Shown here one piece after another: positions 40,716 through 50,380 of a stretch of DNA of 53,102 nucleotides. The translations under genes were made by a program, and so were the position numbers. A model generated the notes under the pieces. That model was not told the origin of the DNA. It was given only the letters and a program-made list of their open reading frames with translations, and ran no database searches. This DNA is from Bacteroidota bacterium (GTDB taxonomy: Bacteria; Bacteroidota; Ignavibacteria; UBA10030; UBA8401). Positions within the stretch are counted from its first letter, which is position 1. Every line of letters begins with the position of its first letter. The DNA is taken from positions 1 to 53,102 of the forward strand of contig JAUXTU010000109.1 of the NCBI GenBank assembly GCA_030679145.1, read 5' to 3'.

Positions 40716-43109
40716 TTATTTTCCCATGATTACTACAACGTGATGCGAAGTACCATGTCCAAACGATGGTATGATTTTCTCACGCGGACCTTTTGACATG
40801 CAATGCCGTTGACCGTCAACCCATAATTCTTTAATTCCGCATTGAACGTGGTTTGGATTTTTCACTTCAATATTATACACCGCCCCGTGAAAAGTTCTTT
40901 TAACTTTGAACCCTTTCCACGCAGAAGGAATACATGGATCAATCTGCAAACCATTTTCTGTTGCACGAACACCAAGAATCCACTCAAGACCGACTTTGAA
41001 CAACCATGCCGCTGAACCCGTATACCACGTCCAGCCACCGCGTCCAAAATATTTTGAGTCCGGTCCTTCAATATTTCCAGACGTAACGAACGGCTCTGCA
41101 ACATATTTATCAGGATTTTTCCCTCGGTTAACCGGATTGAGTTTAGAATAGAATCTATATGCAGTTTCACCGCGCCCAAGCATTGCCGCTGCAATAACAG
41201 ACCACGTTGCACCATGAGTATATACGCCGCCATTTTCACGCATACCAGGACTGTATCTCGTTAAATATCCGACATTCTTGTCTGGCGTTTTGTATGCAGG
41301 ATACAGCAACAATGTGCCGATTTCCCTCTCCAATTTTTGTTCAACAACATCCATAATTTTTTCTGATCGTGATGGATCAGAAACTTGAGCAATAATTGCC
41401 CATGTTTGGGGATTCAACCAAACCGAACCTTCAGAATTTTCTTTGCTTCCAATTTTTTCGCCGCTATCTTTTGTTGCACCAAAATAATATTCTCCATCCC
41501 ATCCAACAGTATTGAGTAATTCTTTCAATGCTTTGGCTTTTGAAGAATATCGTTCTGCAATAATTGAATCATTTCTTTGTTTGGCAATCGAAGAAAAATC
41601 AAGCAGAATACGATGGATAAAATGCCCAAGCCAAATCGATTCTCCTTTCATATCGAGACCGACCGCACTTAAACCGTCATTCCAATCGCCGCTGCCGATA
41701 AGGGGTAAACCGCGGGAACTGAATCGTTCGAGAGATTTATCAATTGCTTTGATACAATGCTTATACATGCTTACAGGTGTAGCGTCATCAACAAACGGTT
41801 CTGATTCGTCAAGAATAGAATAATTATTTGTCTCTTGCAGGTACGCATTCATAACAAACGGCATCCACAATAAATTATCCATAATCTGGTTTCGCAAACC
41901 GATTTCCGAAATGGGATGCCACCAATGATATACGGTTCCGTCGTTGAACTGATGACGTGCATGCAAATGAAGCTGATTTTTTGTCCTTACCGGATCAATC
42001 ATCAGCCAAATCTGACTGTCTTGTAATTGATCTCGGAACCCGAACGCTCCGCCGGTTTGATAATATGCTGTCCTTCCCCAAATACGACCGGAGATAGCCT
42101 GATATTTCAACCATGTATTCTCCATGATATTCATCGAATCATCAGGTGTGGAAACTTCAACGGTATTTAGCAATTGGTTCCATCGTTCCTGCATTTGAAC
42201 AAATGCAGAGTTAACATTTTTTGAAGATTGATATTTTTTAGCAAGCTCTATTGCCTGTTCTTTAGAATCAGCACATCCAATATTGAACACAATAGTCTTT
42301 TCTTCGTTCGGTTTTAATTTGATGACGTTTTGAAGACTCGCAATATGATCGAGCCAATTTCCTTTTTTCTTGTTTAATATCCTTTTAGAGACACCTGCCG
42401 GCATTGCTTGGCTTCCGTACATACCAAGAAATGTTTCCTTATCCGTATCAAAAGAAATCGGTTTTAAACTTGATGAGTGAAATGCTACGTACGGCCAGTT
42501 TGTATTCCAATGACCGCGGTCAGTTGGCACTTCCCATAAACGCTTTGTGGCGAGAATGGAATGAGATTTCGGATCGTAATCGGTTTCGATGAATGATTTG
42601 TGAAACTCTCTGTGCCAATCGGGAGATTGACCAAGTGCCCATTCAAAAAAAGAATAAATATTTAATGTGCGAGATTTCTTTGAACGATTACGAATTGTTA
42701 GTTTCCAAATTTCAATCGGATCAGCATTTGGAAGAAACATCATTAATTCAGTTTCAATGCCAAAATTTTTTGATGTGATAACGGAATACCCTACTCCATG
42801 CCGGCATTCATAAAAATCCGGTTTGTGGCAAACTGGTTTCCATCCTGCCGACCACACATTGCCCTGTTCATCACGGAGGTAAATGTACTTACCCCATTCA
42901 TCTTTGATAAGATCTTGATCCCAGCGGGTAAGACGATTCAATTGCGCATGACTTCTCCAGCTATATCCGCCTCCCGTTTGCGAAACAGTGATACCATAAT
43001 CACCATTGCTTATCACATTAATCCACGGACGGGGCGTACGCGGTGTAGTTATTATATATTCCTTTCCATCTTTTGAAAAATGACCATACTTCGTTTTAAA
43101 ATTTTTCAA
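40716..43109 (-). CDS. GH94 family glycoside phosphorylase
   Basis: The 797-residue protein has the GH94 layout without a signal peptide, so it is cytoplasmic: an N-terminal sandwich (YGHFSKDGKEYIITTPRTP, PWINVISNGDYG, TGGGYSW, ECRHGVGYS) and an (alpha/alpha)6 barrel with YQTGGAFGFRDQLQDS, RHQFNDGTVYHWWHP and the general-acid region around D475 in GSGDWNDGL. GH94 enzymes phosphorolyse beta-gluco-disaccharides or -oligosaccharides to glucose-1-phosphate. The length fits cellobiose/laminaribiose-type enzymes more than the ~1000-residue 1,2-beta-oligoglucan phosphorylases, while NVISNGDYGI looks partly like the GH94 part of cyclic glucan synthases. The donor linkage is therefore open. It would process imported oligosaccharides after the ABC importer. 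Confidence 0.92.
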   Translation of the reverse strand: MKNFKTKYGHFSKDGKEYIITTPRTPRPWINVISNGDYGITVSQTGGGYSWRSHAQLNRLTRWDQDLIKDEWGKYIYLRDEQGNVWSAGWKPVCHKPDFYECRHGVGYSVITSKNFGIETELMMFLPNADPIEIWKLTIRNRSKKSRTLNIYSFFEWALGQSPDWHREFHKSFIETDYDPKSHSILATKRLWEVPTDRGHWNTNWPYVAFHSSSLKPISFDTDKETFLGMYGSQAMPAGVSKRILNKKKGNWLDHIASLQNVIKLKPNEEKTIVFNIGCADSKEQAIELAKKYQSSKNVNSAFVQMQERWNQLLNTVEVSTPDDSMNIMENTWLKYQAISGRIWGRTAYYQTGGAFGFRDQLQDSQIWLMIDPVRTKNQLHLHARHQFNDGTVYHWWHPISEIGLRNQIMDNLLWMPFVMNAYLQETNNYSILDESEPFVDDATPVSMYKHCIKAIDKSLERFSSRGLPLIGSGDWNDGLSAVGLDMKGESIWLGHFIHRILLDFSSIAKQRNDSIIAERYSSKAKALKELLNTVGWDGEYYFGATKDSGEKIGSKENSEGSVWLNPQTWAIIAQVSDPSRSEKIMDVVEQKLEREIGTLLLYPAYKTPDKNVGYLTRYSPGMRENGGVYTHGATWSVIAAAMLGRGETAYRFYSKLNPVNRGKNPDKYVAEPFVTSGNIEGPDSKYFGRGGWTWYTGSAAWLFKVGLEWILGVRATENGLQIDPCIPSAWKGFKVKRTFHGAVYNIEVKNPNHVQCGIKELWVDGQRHCMSKGPREKIIPSFGHGTSHHVVVIMGK

Positions 43110-43142
43110 GGTGCTTCCTTCAATAAAACATTACTAAATAAA

Positions 43143-44153
43143 TTATAACGTAATTCCAACAGAAACGCGATGTACTTCTTTCAATCGTCCGTGATCTGCC
43201 CATCCGTAATCAAAATTAAATTTATAACCGGACAATTCATATTCTATTCCACCGCCAAGGGTAAGTCCAACTTCAGAATCCTGAAGAAACATGTTCTGAT
43301 ATCCCGCACGTAATGCAATCATATGTTCAAAAAGATATTCCGCACCAAAACTCACGCTTTCTGTGTTGTCGCTCGGATGAAATGCATTAACGGCAACTGT
43401 TACTGTATTCATTTCTCCAATATGGATAGGCATGCCAACTCCTACACGAAATATCACAGGTAATGGAAAATCATTTGTGAATATTTGTGCCGGGAGTTGT
43501 CCGTTATCTCCGTACTTTGTGCTGTTTTGATCGTACGATACTCGCAAATCTCTTCCGTCAAATTGTCCGCGCGTGCCAAAATTAGAGATACTGGCTCCGA
43601 GATGAATTCCATCAGGCGAAATTCTATAGATCGTTCCTACATTAAATGAGAAAGCGGAGAATGCACTGTGCCAAATAGTTTCTTGAATATAGTTAACTTG
43701 AACACCAATAGAAAAACGCTCTGAGATTTGACGTCCTATTCCTAATCCAAAAGCAACATCGGATACAGTATAGCGTTCACCTGTTCCCAATGGTTGGTCA
43801 ACCGTGCGAACATCAATCTCACCTGAATTAAGTGAGGTAATGGAAGCAAAAATATTTCCTACTCCTTCCATACTAAACATAAAAACTCCGTAGTCGTATG
43901 CAATATCCGCCAACCATTCACTATGAGTAACCTGGATTGCACTGCCTTGCATAAATCCCAAACTTCCAGGATTATAAAAGACTGCTTGAGGTTCACTATA
44001 CAATGTAACCCCTGCGTTTCCCATTGCAGCAATGCGTGAACTTGGTTCAATTGAAAGAAATGCACCAACACTCGTTCCGGTTTTTGATTGTGAAACCAGT
44101 TGAGTTATTGCGAGAACAATGAATACGAGAAGAGTAAAAAATTTCTTTGTCAT
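43143..44153 (-). CDS. PorV/PorQ-family outer-membrane protein
   Basis: The 336-residue protein has a signal peptide (1-22) followed by the PorV/PorQ (UPF0164-like) start: AFLSIEPSSRIAAMGNAGVTL, AVFYNPGSLGF and HSEWLADIAYDYGV. The rest reads as beta strands of a FadL-like barrel. PorV shuttles T9SS cargo to the attachment complex, while other family members sit as dedicated partners in TonB/cargo clusters. Here it lies 12 bases after the 1103-residue protein gene and before GH94. I infer a cluster-specific partner of the receptor system rather than the housekeeping PorV. Confidence 0.87.
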   Translation of the reverse strand: MTKKFFTLLVFIVLAITQLVSQSKTGTSVGAFLSIEPSSRIAAMGNAGVTLYSEPQAVFYNPGSLGFMQGSAIQVTHSEWLADIAYDYGVFMFSMEGVGNIFASITSLNSGEIDVRTVDQPLGTGERYTVSDVAFGLGIGRQISERFSIGVQVNYIQETIWHSAFSAFSFNVGTIYRISPDGIHLGASISNFGTRGQFDGRDLRVSYDQNSTKYGDNGQLPAQIFTNDFPLPVIFRVGVGMPIHIGEMNTVTVAVNAFHPSDNTESVSFGAEYLFEHMIALRAGYQNMFLQDSEVGLTLGGGIEYELSGYKFNFDYGWADHGRLKEVHRVSVGITL

Positions 44154-44165
44154 AGTTGTCCTCGT

Positions 44166-47100
44166 TTACTTAATGATAGCAAATTTTCCGATACTGCTCC
44201 CCGTACTGCCTGCATCAACTTGATAGATATATAAACCCGGAGCAACATCTAAATTATCTTTTGTACGCAAATCCCACGGAATATAACCGGTTGTTGAACC
44301 GTCATGTATTAGAGTACGTACCAACTCACCGCGAACTGTATAAATTCTAATTGAACAATCCTTAGGAAGATTTCGGAACTCCATTCTTCTGTCACCCCTG
44401 CCTTGAACGCCAAATGGTGCAGGCTCAAAACTTGCCCCGCCTACGTACGGATTTGGAACAACATACGGACCTTCTTTGAATTGATTTTTCGCCTCATTCG
44501 GAACGATAGATTCGCTGGTTGTATTGAACACAAAGACATCATTTGAATTAAACGGAAGCAATAATTTAAATTCAAATACATCTCCCTTAGTCGGAGTAAT
44601 TGTGTTAGCAGTAGCATCCTTTAATTGTATCGTCCATGTCTCACGTTGAAATTGAAACAGAGTGTCGCTGCCAGTAAGAATCCTCACTTCTTCTGTATTG
44701 CCATAATAACTTAATGTTGAATCACCATTAAAATCATACATTGAAAATTTTACTTTCTTCTCTCCCGTCGGTGTATTTGTCACAATTGTAAATTTCACCG
44801 GAAATGGATCGTCTCCCTTGGGATGAAGAGCCGTATCTACAACTGTATCAGAAAATTTTATTGTAAAATTCACAGGGAAGAATTCTCTTCTAAAGTTTTC
44901 AGACAAAAATGGATTTTTATATTGAAATGCCAGTTTTGCATTTGTATTGCTGCCTGCTATAAACTTTGTATTGGCGGTGTCAACTTGATATTTTTGTAAT
45001 GTTTTTACTACCGGTTGAATGCCAACTTCGGATATACCCGTCCCTTCTCCGTCAAAATCATTTCCCGTGTTGAAAAGAATTTTATTGTTGTCGGTGCTGT
45101 CAATAAGGTTATACGAAATTGGGTGAACACTATCCGGATTTGAATTAAAGGTGATCTTCATAATATGATTATTGGAAACTTTCGCCGAATTAAGAACATT
45201 CATCGATACAGCTCCCGAACCTGTTCCGGATAGTTTTGTTATTCCTGAGGTTGATGCTTGCTTATATCCAAGCACTTTAGGATTCGGACGTACAGCAACA
45301 ACATTCTTTGGAAGAGTTACTCCTCCAAGAAGAGTTCGTGATACTGACATTGAATTTTCTGCAGGATAAAATGTAAAGGATTCTCCCGTTTTTCCTTGAA
45401 TTATTGTGGCGCCAAAATCATACGAGGTAACAGCAAAGAAATATTCTTGACCATTAACGACAGTTGTATCTCGAAATGTATGAGTCAATCCACTCTCGGT
45501 ACCTAAGTTATAGGCTAATCCATTAACAATTTGAGAAGAAAATCCTCTTATCCCATCTTTCAAATCAAATTGCGCAAGCGGGTTACCATTATTTGTTTGT
45601 GATAATCCTCGTGCACTAATAACAGTTGTTACATCGTTAAAATTGTAATCCGTTGCACGGTAAATTTTGTATCCTTCAAAATCATTTATATTTGTGGTCG
45701 CATCCGTTGCTCTTTCTGCAACATCGTTCCAGTGAAGTTGAACATAACCGTCTCCAGCTTCAGCAGTAAGAGTCGGCACAGGTGGGGGAGTAGCAAATTT
45801 ATAATTACCATTATAGATTGTTTGGACTACTTTCACGACATCTCGTAATTCTGCTAGACTATTTCCGTATGCCAACGCCAAACTGAACCGTTCTTGTGTT
45901 CCCGCTTTCAGTGTAAATGGTCCTGATGCAAATAAAAATCCTATATTTAAGTTAAACGTACCATTAGGATCAAAAGGTCCTGCATAAGGTCCTTTTGCTT
46001 TCCCTGTGAAATAATCGTAAAAGAAATTTGGATAGTCGCCTTCGTAATAGTCTCTCACGGTTGGTTGTTGTGCTGTTGATGATTTATAAAATGAAATTCC
46101 TCCATCTCCACCTACGTCACTTGTGATCCTAAACATTCTAAAACCCGTTAAACCGATTTGATCCGATTCGTGAAGATCTGTTTTTCCAAAATTTTGTTCA
46201 CCATTCTTGGGCATTCCATCTCCTTCGCCTTTATCGTGTGTTGCTGGTTCACCATCCTCTCCAAAATCATTAACTGACGCTACCCAATCCATATCTTCGT
46301 CCCCTGTCCACCACACACCTGCTTTATACGCCGGAGTGCTTTGTATCTTGCCGTACGCTGCTTCAAACTTTGTAATATTATAACCTAGATCTTGTATCTT
46401 TTGTAAAATTTCTTGTTGTCCAATTTTCAGTTCTCCTGCAGTAGTATCTCTTGATTCATTAGTAATTCCATCTTGGTCGTTATCGATATTATCATACGGT
46501 TTGCCTGGTGTTTCAAGGTAAGCATAGCCAAGATATCCTGATCTAGAACATTTACCGGTGAGATCAACGCCATGACCAGAATTATCCCAAGTATAGACTA
46601 AATTTAACCCCGAAAAATCAACTTTAGCATTATCGTCTAGGTTTTCATCACCATCACAACTATTTAATCCGCCGCCGACTCCGGTATCCATGTACAGTCC
46701 GAAAATAATATTTTCCGGATCACCATTGATCGGATAATCCGTAGTGCTTTCGTTGGCAATATCATAGTGCCAGAAGATAACATTGCCTGCCTGAGGATTC
46801 GCCCATTGAAAACCTCGTACTTCTATTTTTAGACCCAATCCTTGACGGGTCGCATCCCTTTGGTCCGGTGTAAAATTAAATGAATCATAAAATTGATCAT
46901 CCATTACGGTGAAACTTTCCTGATCCGGAGCAAATGCTAATGAAGTTCCAAAGTACCCATTCCATTTTCCATTAAACGTTGTATCTTTATCAGGCCATGT
47001 TTGTGGCCATGTTTGCTGCTTGGTGCTTACAGCAGGCGACCGTTCATTATTGATAGCAGGGTTCTTCTCAAAGTATCCCGGACGCGGTTCAAAACGCATT

Positions 47101-47477
47101 GCTCGGTTAAAATTCTTGCTCGTTCCCTGTCCTTCGCGATAACCCGTTTCCATGATATATATTTCTTTCCCAACATTGTTTTTTATTTTGGCAAGTACAA
47201 ATGGAGTTATACCATCGGAATAATTCATTCCAGTACCTTTGGGAACTTCAACAGAATGCTGGGTTGCAATATCAACACCGCCGCCCCACCAATTTCCTAC
47301 CATTCCGAAATTTGAAAATTCTGTCCGAATGTTGTTGGCATCATGCAGTCCTTTGCGTTCAGCATCAGATGAACTACGCTTTTCCGGAGGAACTACGGGG
47401 TAATATTGTTGTTGTGAAATAAGAACATTGCTAACTGCAAAGTGTATAAAAAATAAAACACCAATATATTTTCTCAT
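44166..47477 (-). CDS. Large secreted FN3-containing partner protein of TonB receptor
   Basis: A signal peptide (1-21) leads to about 550 residues I cannot assign, rich in Gly/Asp/Asn with a calcium-type segment (YDNIDNDQDGITNES, GEDMDW). An FN3-like domain lies at about 575-700 (AGDGYVQLHWNDVAE, FEGYKIYRATDYNFND), then beta-rich repeats and a variant T9SS end (VPNPYVGGASFEP, CSIRIYTVRGELVRTL, APGLYIYQVDAG, GKFAIIK). The receptor gene is 19 bases upstream and PorV-like gene 12 downstream. The same trio occurs, as I recall, in Ignavibacteria and Calditrichota. It could fill the place of SusD as surface binding protein, but no SusD/RagB fold signature is visible. Confidence 0.82.
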   Translation of the reverse strand: MRKYIGVLFFIHFAVSNVLISQQQYYPVVPPEKRSSSDAERKGLHDANNIRTEFSNFGMVGNWWGGGVDIATQHSVEVPKGTGMNYSDGITPFVLAKIKNNVGKEIYIMETGYREGQGTSKNFNRAMRFEPRPGYFEKNPAINNERSPAVSTKQQTWPQTWPDKDTTFNGKWNGYFGTSLAFAPDQESFTVMDDQFYDSFNFTPDQRDATRQGLGLKIEVRGFQWANPQAGNVIFWHYDIANESTTDYPINGDPENIIFGLYMDTGVGGGLNSCDGDENLDDNAKVDFSGLNLVYTWDNSGHGVDLTGKCSRSGYLGYAYLETPGKPYDNIDNDQDGITNESRDTTAGELKIGQQEILQKIQDLGYNITKFEAAYGKIQSTPAYKAGVWWTGDEDMDWVASVNDFGEDGEPATHDKGEGDGMPKNGEQNFGKTDLHESDQIGLTGFRMFRITSDVGGDGGISFYKSSTAQQPTVRDYYEGDYPNFFYDYFTGKAKGPYAGPFDPNGTFNLNIGFLFASGPFTLKAGTQERFSLALAYGNSLAELRDVVKVVQTIYNGNYKFATPPPVPTLTAEAGDGYVQLHWNDVAERATDATTNINDFEGYKIYRATDYNFNDVTTVISARGLSQTNNGNPLAQFDLKDGIRGFSSQIVNGLAYNLGTESGLTHTFRDTTVVNGQEYFFAVTSYDFGATIIQGKTGESFTFYPAENSMSVSRTLLGGVTLPKNVVAVRPNPKVLGYKQASTSGITKLSGTGSGAVSMNVLNSAKVSNNHIMKITFNSNPDSVHPISYNLIDSTDNNKILFNTGNDFDGEGTGISEVGIQPVVKTLQKYQVDTANTKFIAGSNTNAKLAFQYKNPFLSENFRREFFPVNFTIKFSDTVVDTALHPKGDDPFPVKFTIVTNTPTGEKKVKFSMYDFNGDSTLSYYGNTEEVRILTGSDTLFQFQRETWTIQLKDATANTITPTKGDVFEFKLLLPFNSNDVFVFNTTSESIVPNEAKNQFKEGPYVVPNPYVGGASFEPAPFGVQGRGDRRMEFRNLPKDCSIRIYTVRGELVRTLIHDGSTTGYIPWDLRTKDNLDVAPGLYIYQVDAGSTGSSIGKFAIIK

Positions 47478-47496
47478 ACAAAAAACTCTCCCTTAT

Positions 47497-50172
47497 TTAC
47501 TGTCCAGATACTATTTGGGATAATGATATACCGATTTCAAGCCTTCTTGGCGGGAAATACCTCAACGGATTTGCTAATCGTAGTCTGTCTCCCAAATAAT
47601 TGACTGTGTAATCCGGACTTCCCGTAGTGGCAAACACATCGCCATTAAAATAGGTTGTATTGAACAAATTGAATACCCGTAAAAAAGCATTCATTTGTAA
47701 ACCGCCAAATGAGAAGCCCTTCTCGGCTCTCAAATCTACTGTCAATCCCATCGGCTTTCTTCCTGAGTTTGATTCAATTAGTGAACCGAACCCTGAACCG
47801 AATGCTGGTGTATACGGCAACCCACTGCCGTACTTAACAATTGTGCTGATGGAATATTCATTCGGTTCGGACAATTGAATGCTCGCATTCAGTGTTTGTC
47901 GTTGATCCCAATTCAATGGTATTTGCTTTGGTCGTGCATCTAATTTTGATTCGGCAAGTCGCGCTGTTTCTGCTGGATCACTTGAATTTCCTTGCGCAGT
48001 CTGCCATGTGTAATCTACTGATGAACTAACAATCCCTACTCTTCGTTGCGACAATGAGATAGTAAATCCCGAAACATTTCCAAAATCAACATTAGTAAGA
48101 CGTGAATATTGAGCATCGTTATACGTAGAAATAAATTCTACGCCGAGCAAATCTCGAATATCTTTGTAAAAAAGATTTACCGATAATCCAAGAACATCGG
48201 AGAGTGCATTCTTGTACCCAAATTCATATTGAACTGTACGTTCTGGCTTTACGTCAGGATTTCCTAACACTCCATAATCCGATGTGGCTCCTTGTATTCG
48301 TGCAAGTCTATTATAGTTAGAATTACTAAACATATCTCTCAGTGGCGGCAGTTGGTAGAAATGTCCATAAGAGAAAAATATTCCTGATGTTGTTGTAATC
48401 GGATATGAAACACCGAGACGTGGTGCATATGAAGTTTTTATTGATGCTGCTTTGGGATGAGAGTCAGGAGAACCGGAAATTGCATTTGCCGGATTTGCTA
48501 AATCACTCGGCAAGGTTGAACGGGCATCAAAATATTCAAATCGTACGCCTGCCCGGATAGTTAAATCATTCCATTCGATCAAATCTTGAACATACGTCGC
48601 GCCGGAAATTGGTTTGTAAAATTGAATCCCGGGATAATCCGGCGGAAGATCAACATACCGTATTAATTTTGTTACACCGCCTTCAGTAAGATACACTAAG
48701 GTGCCGGATGTACCAAATTGTAAATCAGAATATTGGAATTCGGCACCGACTTTTATTTGATGATCTCGAGAAACTTGACTCATCAACGAAATCTTTCCAA
48801 TGTATGAATCAGTTTTTTGACGGAAGCGACCAAAATCTACCCCTTGCATTATAATATCTGAATTTGGAAGTGTCACTGTAGAGCCGGCTCTATCATATTG
48901 AGTATCATAAAAATTTTCATATACCAAATCTTTATATTCAAACAAGTTTTCATGAAGGCTTATTGTGTAATATGTCGATGGAGAAAGTAAATGAGTTATA
49001 TCGATTCCATGAACTAACGAAAAAGTCTTTTGTGTTTTTCGTCCGTCCGGATTCAGCATCCAACTTCTATCGGTATTCACCCCTTCAGAATAATTAAATA
49101 ATCCTTGATAACTTATTTCGATCCCTTCTATCGATTTATTAGTTATTTTCCCTAATCCGGACCATTCTCGTTTATAGCCAAGAGGCACTTCTTTTCCATC
49201 ACCCAAAGAATCATATCCCACTATACTTCCTAAAGTATCTTTTATTGGCAACCAGATTGACTTGAATGTTCTTGTACCGTAGAGATAATCATCAAACACA
49301 TAATGTCTTCCATTAAAAAGAAAATATGTTTGAGGAATACCTGTTGGTCCGCTCATCGTTGTCTGAAAACTTTGTGTAGAAAATGGATGTGCCTTGTATG
49401 TCAATCCCCGTTTACCGCCATTTCCATATAGAAAATCTCCGCCGTATACTTCTGCATTCCAATCAAATTGTTCATTGCCAGATTTAAGAACTGTGTTGAC
49501 AACACCGCTCATCGCTTGTCCGTACTCTGCATCGAATGTTCCTGTAATTACTTGAACTTCTTGAATGATTGAACGGTCAATCTTAATGCTCGATTTATTA
49601 TCGTATGCATTGTTTATTGAAACCCCATTTACCTGATATTGCACCTCCCCTTCTCTGCCACCACGAAAATGTCCGTCAACAACACCCGCCTGAAGATTTA
49701 CAATATCTTGAAGTTCCTGTACTGGAAGCATTTTAATATCCTTATCACTCACAGTTGCAACGGTACTTGTAAGATTTACCTGTACAACAGGTTTTTCGGC
49801 AGTAATAATCACGACATCGGTGGTGACAACATCTTCCTGCATTGATGCATCAAGTTTTGTTGTATTATCGGACATTATCTGAACATGTTTTACAACATAC
49901 GTTCTGTATCCAATAAAACGGAATTGAACCTCATAATTGCCGGGAGGAATATTGAGAATAGAATAATAACCGTCTAAATCAACAATACCGCCAAGATTAG
50001 TCCCGGTTAAAATGATATTTGTTCCAACTAAGGATTCATTAGTTTTAGAATCTGTAACACGTCCTGAAATTTTTCCTGTTGTACCAGAAAATATGTTTAG
50101 CGAGAATAAAATAGTCAACAGGATGTATCTCAGAGAAAATGGTAAGCTATTGATGCGGAAAGATTGAGTCAT
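47497..50172 (-). CDS. TonB-dependent receptor with N-terminal carboxypeptidase-like domain
   Basis: After a signal segment (about 14-30) comes the carboxypeptidase-D-regulatory-like domain (GKISGRVTDSKTNESLVGTN, GYYSILNIPPGNYEVQF), then the plug (VVQVNLTSTVATVSDKDIK, LPVQELQDIVNLQAGVV, VNGVSINNAYDN, EVQVITGTFDAEYGQAMSG, VVNTVLKSG) and a 22-strand-type barrel to the C-terminus. The family imports large ligands such as oligosaccharides with energy from TonB. No SusD gene follows; the next gene encodes the 1103-residue partner. Its product would carry glucan fragments to the periplasm. An AT-rich palindrome at 50227-50241 lies upstream of the gene. Confidence 0.9.
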   Translation of the reverse strand: MTQSFRINSLPFSLRYILLTILFSLNIFSGTTGKISGRVTDSKTNESLVGTNIILTGTNLGGIVDLDGYYSILNIPPGNYEVQFRFIGYRTYVVKHVQIMSDNTTKLDASMQEDVVTTDVVIITAEKPVVQVNLTSTVATVSDKDIKMLPVQELQDIVNLQAGVVDGHFRGGREGEVQYQVNGVSINNAYDNKSSIKIDRSIIQEVQVITGTFDAEYGQAMSGVVNTVLKSGNEQFDWNAEVYGGDFLYGNGGKRGLTYKAHPFSTQSFQTTMSGPTGIPQTYFLFNGRHYVFDDYLYGTRTFKSIWLPIKDTLGSIVGYDSLGDGKEVPLGYKREWSGLGKITNKSIEGIEISYQGLFNYSEGVNTDRSWMLNPDGRKTQKTFSLVHGIDITHLLSPSTYYTISLHENLFEYKDLVYENFYDTQYDRAGSTVTLPNSDIIMQGVDFGRFRQKTDSYIGKISLMSQVSRDHQIKVGAEFQYSDLQFGTSGTLVYLTEGGVTKLIRYVDLPPDYPGIQFYKPISGATYVQDLIEWNDLTIRAGVRFEYFDARSTLPSDLANPANAISGSPDSHPKAASIKTSYAPRLGVSYPITTTSGIFFSYGHFYQLPPLRDMFSNSNYNRLARIQGATSDYGVLGNPDVKPERTVQYEFGYKNALSDVLGLSVNLFYKDIRDLLGVEFISTYNDAQYSRLTNVDFGNVSGFTISLSQRRVGIVSSSVDYTWQTAQGNSSDPAETARLAESKLDARPKQIPLNWDQRQTLNASIQLSEPNEYSISTIVKYGSGLPYTPAFGSGFGSLIESNSGRKPMGLTVDLRAEKGFSFGGLQMNAFLRVFNLFNTTYFNGDVFATTGSPDYTVNYLGDRLRLANPLRYFPPRRLEIGISLSQIVSGQ

Positions 50173-50226
50173 GAATTTTCCGTAAGTATGTAAAATGTTT
50201 GACGATATAACAGGAATTTTTTCTCA

Positions 50227-50241
50227 ACTAAAAATTTTAGT
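50227..50241. promoter_or_regulatory. 15-base palindrome upstream of TonB receptor gene
   Basis: ACTAAAAATTTTAGT is a perfect odd-length palindrome 55-69 bases before the receptor start. Its place fits an operator, but AT-rich palindromes arise easily by chance here. It does not match the palindrome at 40633-40652. Confidence 0.25.
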
Positions 50242-50332
50242 ATTCATTTTTTAGCGAAGCACCTAAAAAAATATTGACAGCTAAGGAATCTATCAATCAG
50301 TCAAATAAGATATTCTTGAAGTCACTGATTGT

Positions 50333-50369
50333 AAAAAAAGTGTGTCCCGATTTTTCATCAGGACACACC
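50333..50369 (-). terminator. Intrinsic terminator after CBM9-like protein gene
   Basis: On the minus strand GTGTGTCC and GGACACAC (extended by T-G/A-T pairs around a GAAAAA loop) are followed by seven Ts. It begins 12 bases after the stop of the CBM9-like gene, so that gene ends its own transcript and the TonB operon starts afresh. Confidence 0.9.
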
Positions 50370-50380
50370 AAAGAAAAAAC

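Noticed and set aside
40716-43109. Naming the GH94 enzyme cellobiose or 1,2-beta-oligoglucan phosphorylase
   Set aside because: Length and N-terminal motifs point in different directions, and specificity cannot be read from the sequence by eye.
44166-47477. Calling the 1103-residue protein SusD-like
   Set aside because: There is no lipobox, no TPR-like SusD/RagB region and the length is about twice that of the family. Only its genomic place resembles SusD.
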